Assembly (NCBI RefSeq): GCF_005871205.1
Contig: NZ_SWKM01000014.1
Span: forward strand, 164,001-228,000
Length of the DNA stretch: 64,000 nucleotides
From: Marinobacter alexandrii
GTDB taxonomy: Bacteria > Pseudomonadota > Gammaproteobacteria > Pseudomonadales > Oleiphilaceae
Reading direction: 5' to 3'
Shown: in pieces, positions 60,608 through 64,000 of the stretch
Numbering within the stretch: position 1 is the first letter of the stretch
Layout: every line of letters starts with the position of its first letter
Position numbers and translations under genes: made by a program
The notes under the pieces: generated by a model
Told to the model about the DNA's origin: nothing
Databases searched by the model: none
The model's input: the letters and a program-made list of their open reading frames with translations, nothing else

Positions 60608-61012
60608 ATGGAAGCCGTCAATCCGACCCCAGAGCAATTACAGAAAGTCCTGGCGGATACGCCAAAGGATCAGCCGGTGGTCATGCTGAACCTACTGAGA
60701 TTCCGTGACCGGGCCAGCTACCCCGATGAAGCCATGGAGCGGTCAGGCCGCGAAGCCTACAAGCTCTACATGGAAGAGGCGGGGGCCTGCGTCAGTGCCG
60801 TGGGTGCCGAGGTAATCTGGTCTGGCAACAGTGTTGGCTCCCTCATAGCACCACCGGAAGAATCCTGGGACCAGGTCCTGCTAGTCCGATACCCGTCTAT
60901 TGATGCCTTCATGGCAATGATTGAAAGCCCGGAATACAAGGGTGTGGTTAAACACCGGACTGCCGCCGTTCAGGATTCCCGACTGGTTGCCAACCTGGAA
61001 AACCCTGGCTGA
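60608..61012 (+). CDS. DUF1330 domain protein
   Basis: A 134-residue ferredoxin-like-fold protein (dimeric alpha-beta barrel). It begins MEAVNPTPEQLQKVLADTPK, with QPVVMLNLLRFRDRASYPD and VLLVRYPSIDAFMAMIESPEY; the latter is the DUF1330 signature (PF07045). No function is established for the family. It ends 2 bases before the convergent azlD-like gene. Confidence 0.85.
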   Translation: MEAVNPTPEQLQKVLADTPKDQPVVMLNLLRFRDRASYPDEAMERSGREAYKLYMEEAGACVSAVGAEVIWSGNSVGSLIAPPEESWDQVLLVRYPSIDAFMAMIESPEYKGVVKHRTAAVQDSRLVANLENPG

Positions 61013-61014
61013 CG

Positions 61015-61347
61015 TCAAAATACGCCGGTTTGTTGAATAACCATGTAGCTGGCGGTGCCCGCGGCAATGGACAGCAGGGCATTGCGCCGCCAGAGGTGTA
61101 CGGCGACCACCAGCAAGCCAGGGATGAGGGCGTCGAAACCCGGCAGGTCAGCGCTCCAGGTGCCAGAACGCTGAAGAAACACGGTTGCCAGCAGGGCCAT
61201 CACCGCAGCGGGCAGGTAACGCCCCAGGTGTTGAATCAGTGGGTGCTCAGTGTGCCGCTCGAAAAACAGAAACGGGATGACGCGTGTTGCGAAGGTCGCG
61301 ATCGCAGCAACGGCAATGAAGGCGGCTAGATAAGTCGTTTCAGCCAC
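61015..61347 (-). CDS. AzlD family branched-chain amino-acid exporter subunit
   Basis: A 110-residue membrane protein with about four helices (TYLAAFIAVAAIATFATRVIPFL; LGRYLPAAVMALLATVFL). It is the small subunit of AzlCD/YgaZH-type exporters. It starts with GTG at 61347, 9 bases after AAGGAG that lies inside azlC, and overlaps azlC by 8 bases, so both are translated together. Confidence 0.9.
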   Translation of the reverse strand: MAETTYLAAFIAVAAIATFATRVIPFLFFERHTEHPLIQHLGRYLPAAVMALLATVFLQRSGTWSADLPGFDALIPGLLVVAVHLWRRNALLSIAAGTASYMVIQQTGVF

Positions 61348-62047
61348 GATTCACTTCTCCTTCCGATGATTGCTTTCCCCGAATTCGCCGATAGTGCAGC
61401 AGCAGAATTGCGGTAACGATGGCTATGGCCCCGATAAGTTGATGAGCCGGGGGCAGGGCAATCATGGCTGCGCCTGCGGCAGCCGCTCCCAGCCAAACCG
61501 GAAAACTGTCTCCGAGCGCCTTGAGCTGCTCAATGGTCAGGACGATAAACAGTGCCACCAGGGCAAACTCGATGCCGGTGCTATTGAACGCCACGTTATC
61601 TGCTAGCAAGGCACCCAGCGCGCATCCGATGACCCAGTAGCCCTGATTAAACGCAGTAATCCGAAAATCAACAGTTTGCTCGTAGGCCCGGTCTGGCCCT
61701 CGTGGTCGGCTGGTCAGCAGCGAGTAGGTTTCGTCAGTGAGGCCAAAGATCAGGTACACCTTACGCCAGCCGGCGCCTCGAAACTGGCCAAGCAGCGACA
61801 GGCCATAAAACAGATGGCGGGCGTTCAGCACAAACATCGCGACAAACACCTCAACCATTCCGGCGTTGGCTGCCAGAAGGCTTACCGCGAGGATCTGTCC
61901 CGCGCCGGCGAAAATTACCACGCCCATCAACGGCGCAACCCACCAGGCGTAGTCCAGCTGCGTCGCAAACAGCACGCCGAACGCCATGCCCAGAGGCAGG
62001 TAGCCGAAGAGGATGGGTAAAGTCAGTCGGAAAACGGAGTGATTCAT
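61340..62047 (-). CDS. AzlC family branched-chain amino-acid exporter subunit
   Basis: A 235-residue membrane protein with about six helices: LTLPILFGYLPLGMAFGVLF, GVVIFAGAGQILAVSLL, VLNARHLFYGLSLL. With AzlD it should export branched-chain or related amino acids. The start is uncertain: the open frame reaches 62158, but homology begins near MNHSVFRLTLP, so ATG at 62047 (or 62053) is preferred; no strong ribosome-binding site is seen for any. Confidence 0.88.
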   Translation of the reverse strand: MNHSVFRLTLPILFGYLPLGMAFGVLFATQLDYAWWVAPLMGVVIFAGAGQILAVSLLAANAGMVEVFVAMFVLNARHLFYGLSLLGQFRGAGWRKVYLIFGLTDETYSLLTSRPRGPDRAYEQTVDFRITAFNQGYWVIGCALGALLADNVAFNSTGIEFALVALFIVLTIEQLKALGDSFPVWLGAAAAGAAMIALPPAHQLIGAIAIVTAILLLHYRRIRGKQSSEGEVNRG

Positions 62048-62214
62048 TAGCATCCAGTCTGTCTGAAAGCCGCGATAATAGGCAATTAGCCCCTGTTTTT
62101 GAAGCGATTCCGGGCTTGATTGCCGTGCCAGAACAACCGTCAAACGTCTGTTTGACATAAAAGCGTCACAGTGTCGTCTTATTCTGCAGGTATTAGTCTG
62201 TAGATGGAGTCGTC

Positions 62215-63834
62215 ATGTTAGGCACTGTTCGCGCCCGTATATTCTGTTTTGCCTTTCTTTGTGTCTTTGCTCTGGCCGGGTTGGCCGCTCTGTCCTGGAC
62301 CATCATTCTAAAGGCCGAAGAGGCCTCGGATGCACTGATTCGGACCAACCTTGAAGAAACCTGGCTGCTTGCAGACCTGGAGCAGTCTCACCGTAAGCTC
62401 CAGGATCTGGCCTATAAAGTGAAAGCCCAGCTCCTGTTGTGGGATGAGATCCAGCCGGCTTTTGCGAACCTGGAACTGGCGCTACCGGAACACTGGGAGG
62501 CGGTACAGGCCAACACCGGTTTGCAAAACTGGGCTGAGAGCCATGCCGCGGATTTCGAGCGGGTTCAGGCGCTGATGGCCGCCATGAGCGCGGGTATAGA
62601 GCAGAAAAGCTATTACCGGGTCGGTCAGGTGGTGGACTTCGATCTGTTCCCCGCGCTTGAGCCTATGCTGGCGGCCATCAACGAACGCCAGGTGACCAGT
62701 CGCGAATCGGTTAAAAACGGCGCCGACGAATTGCTGGCGTTTCTGTCCGATCAGCAAACCTTCCTGGTGGCCGGCTCGGTCGGCTTCTTAGCATTGGTGA
62801 TTCTGATGACCCTATGGCTGCGAGTGTCTGTAATCCAGAGGCTGCGGCGGATTGCCCGGGAACTGGAGGCCATGGAAGAGCACAGCGACCTGACTCGAGT
62901 CCCGGTGCTGAACGGCAAGGATGAGGTGGCTGGCGTCAGCCGTGCATTGGGCGCCCTGGTGAGTCGTTTTGAGCAATTCATTGGCGACGTTCGCGGCGCG
63001 GCCGGTGGGTTGAATGAGCGCTCCAGTACCCTGGATCATGGGGCAGAATCGTTACAGCAGGCCTCAGAGAAAACCAGGCAGCAGATCCAGGATGTCAGCC
63101 AGTCCATGGCGGCCATTGCCGATCAGGCCTCAGCGATCGATCACGCCACGAACGCCTCCGCAGAAACTGTTAGAGAGGCCGTTGCTGCCAACGCAGGGGT
63201 GCAGGAGCGTCTGGTAACCAGCGAAAAAGCCGCAGAGAACACCGTAGAAGTGATATCCCGTGTGTCGGCCTCCATTCATGCGCTGAATGAATCAACCGGA
63301 AAAATTGAGCAGGTGATCGGTGTGATTGCCGAGATTGCGGAGCAAACCAATCTGCTGGCGCTTAATGCGGCGATCGAAGCAGCACGAGCGGGTGAGCATG
63401 GTCGCGGATTCGCGGTGGTGGCGGATGAAGTGCGCACGCTCTCTTTGCGCACCTCTGAATCGACCCAGAATATCTCGCAGTGGGTTCAGGATCTGGTGTC
63501 AGGTGTGAGCGGCGTAGACGGCTTACTCGGTGAGATGGGCGAGGCTGGCAGCCAGAACCGCGAGCATCTGGTTGCCCTGCGGGGACACCTCGAAGGCCTG
63601 GGTGATCGGTTTGTCCGGCTTGAGGAGCATAGTGCAGAGATCACCGCTGCCATCACCACCCAGCACGACGAAATTGGCCGGGTGGGGCGTCGATCCGCTG
63701 TCTTGGACGAAAGCGCCGATTTTCTTATCGAAAGTGTTGAAAATACCCGCTCCATCAGTGAGGCACTGCGTCAGGAATCCCTCTCCATGCGCCAATTGAT
63801 CGCGCATTTCCGGACTGCGTCCGACGCTGCCTGA
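62215..63834 (+). CDS. Methyl-accepting chemotaxis protein
   Basis: A 539-residue receptor. First membrane helix at about 8-31, a helical periplasmic sensor to about residue 182, a second helix ([19 protein letters not shown]), a HAMP domain (to about 260) and the methyl-accepting signalling domain with the conserved tip [20 protein letters not shown]. No C-terminal CheR-binding pentapeptide. GGAG lies 5 bases before the ATG. Its sensor region is not a recognised Cache or PAS type. With cheV and cheR 11 kb away it feeds the same chemotaxis system. Confidence 0.93.
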   Translation: MLGTVRARIFCFAFLCVFALAGLAALSWTIILKAEEASDALIRTNLEETWLLADLEQSHRKLQDLAYKVKAQLLLWDEIQPAFANLELALPEHWEAVQANTGLQNWAESHAADFERVQALMAAMSAGIEQKSYYRVGQVVDFDLFPALEPMLAAINERQVTSRESVKNGADELLAFLSDQQTFLVAGSVGFLALVILMTLWLRVSVIQRLRRIARELEAMEEHSDLTRVPVLNGKDEVAGVSRALGALVSRFEQFIGDVRGAAGGLNERSSTLDHGAESLQQASEKTRQQIQDVSQSMAAIADQASAIDHATNASAETVREAVAANAGVQERLVTSEKAAENTVEVISRVSASIHALNESTGKIEQVIGVIAEIAEQTNLLALNAAIEAARAGEHGRGFAVVADEVRTLSLRTSESTQNISQWVQDLVSGVSGVDGLLGEMGEAGSQNREHLVALRGHLEGLGDRFVRLEEHSAEITAAITTQHDEIGRVGRRSAVLDESADFLIESVENTRSISEALRQESLSMRQLIAHFRTASDAA

Positions 63835-63915
63835 TCCGTTGGCGCCCTCAATTTCTGATTAGGACTTCTCGCGCACCGCCATAATCCTTACCATGTCGGT
63901 CATAAGGGAGGATCT

Positions 63916-64000
63916 ATGACCGAAGATGCAGCGACCGACGATGCCGCTAACCAGGCCCAGCCCGACCCCCGGGAAGAAAAGTTTGTAGTTGAAACCGAGT
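63916..64000 (+). CDS. 5' fragment of an unidentified gene
   Basis: An ATG at 63916 follows AAGGGAGG by 5 bases and opens a frame running off the window: MTEDAATDDAANQAQPDPRE and onward. The 28 visible residues are acidic and disordered; the product cannot be named. Confidence 0.6.
   Translation, partial: MTEDAATDDAANQAQPDPREEKFVVETE

Noticed and set aside
62152..62196. Promoter for the chemoreceptor gene (TTGACA at 62152; TAAA at 62158 as sigma28)
   Set aside because: No -10 box at a proper distance from TTGACA and no GCCGATAA-like box 15 bases after TAAA.

Overview
The window looks like a chromosomal core segment of a marine gammaproteobacterium, most like Marinobacter. The grounds are a Pseudomonas-type FadB/FadA pair, a full sdh-suc cluster divergent from gltA, GntR-smc-zipA-ligA synteny, scpA-scpB-rluB, a bifunctional MnmC and polar-flagellum style flgNM/flgA/cheV/cheR. 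Species assignment is inference. There is no rRNA, insertion sequence, prophage or CRISPR array. Two tRNA genes are present (Gly-GCC and Ser-GGA).

Layout. 0-7.4 kb: the end of an epimerase-like gene, a CbiX-type chelatase, DUF924, an L,D-transpeptidase-like protein, tRNA-Gly, a MOSC protein, the ABC-F ATPase Uup coupled to a Cys-cluster protein, a universal stress protein and a secreted helical protein. 7.7-14 kb: fadBA (fatty-acid beta-oxidation) and topA. 14-28.2 kb: a beta-hydroxyacid dehydrogenase, then gltA facing away from sdhCDAB-sucAB-lpdA-sucCD, so most TCA-cycle enzymes lie in one 13 kb block; clear sigma70-like promoters for gltA and sdhC lie in the shared intergenic region. 28.3-40.8 kb: trpS, scpA-scpB-rluB, a diguanylate cyclase, GntR-smc, zipA and ligA (chromosome segregation, division, replication). 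40.9-47 kb: a large beta-rich lipoprotein, a CBS protein, mnmC and a periplasmic cyclophilin. 47.2-51.7 kb: a membrane protein with an MshEN-type c-di-GMP-binding motif, flgN, flgM (with a sigma28-type promoter), flgA, cheV and cheR. 51.7-64 kb: accessory metabolism and transport (flavin reductase, NhaR-like LysR regulator, bicupin, isochorismatase-family hydrolase, tRNA-Ser with a repeated 3' end, a TonB receptor translationally coupled to a DUF938 methyltransferase, acylphosphatase, fructosamine kinase-like protein, AEC transporter, DUF1330, AzlCD, a chemoreceptor and the start of one further gene).

The most interesting items are the stand-alone membrane protein at 47.2 kb, which has both 24-residue MshEN motifs with the exact 5-residue spacer and then a double-glycine-leader-like DELAAVSGQ segment, and the tRNA-Ser locus, where the last 20 bases of the tRNA are repeated 172 bp downstream next to a second terminator. 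Several conserved but functionally unassigned proteins (at 5.3, 6.6, 41.0 and 53.4 kb) are described from visible features only.
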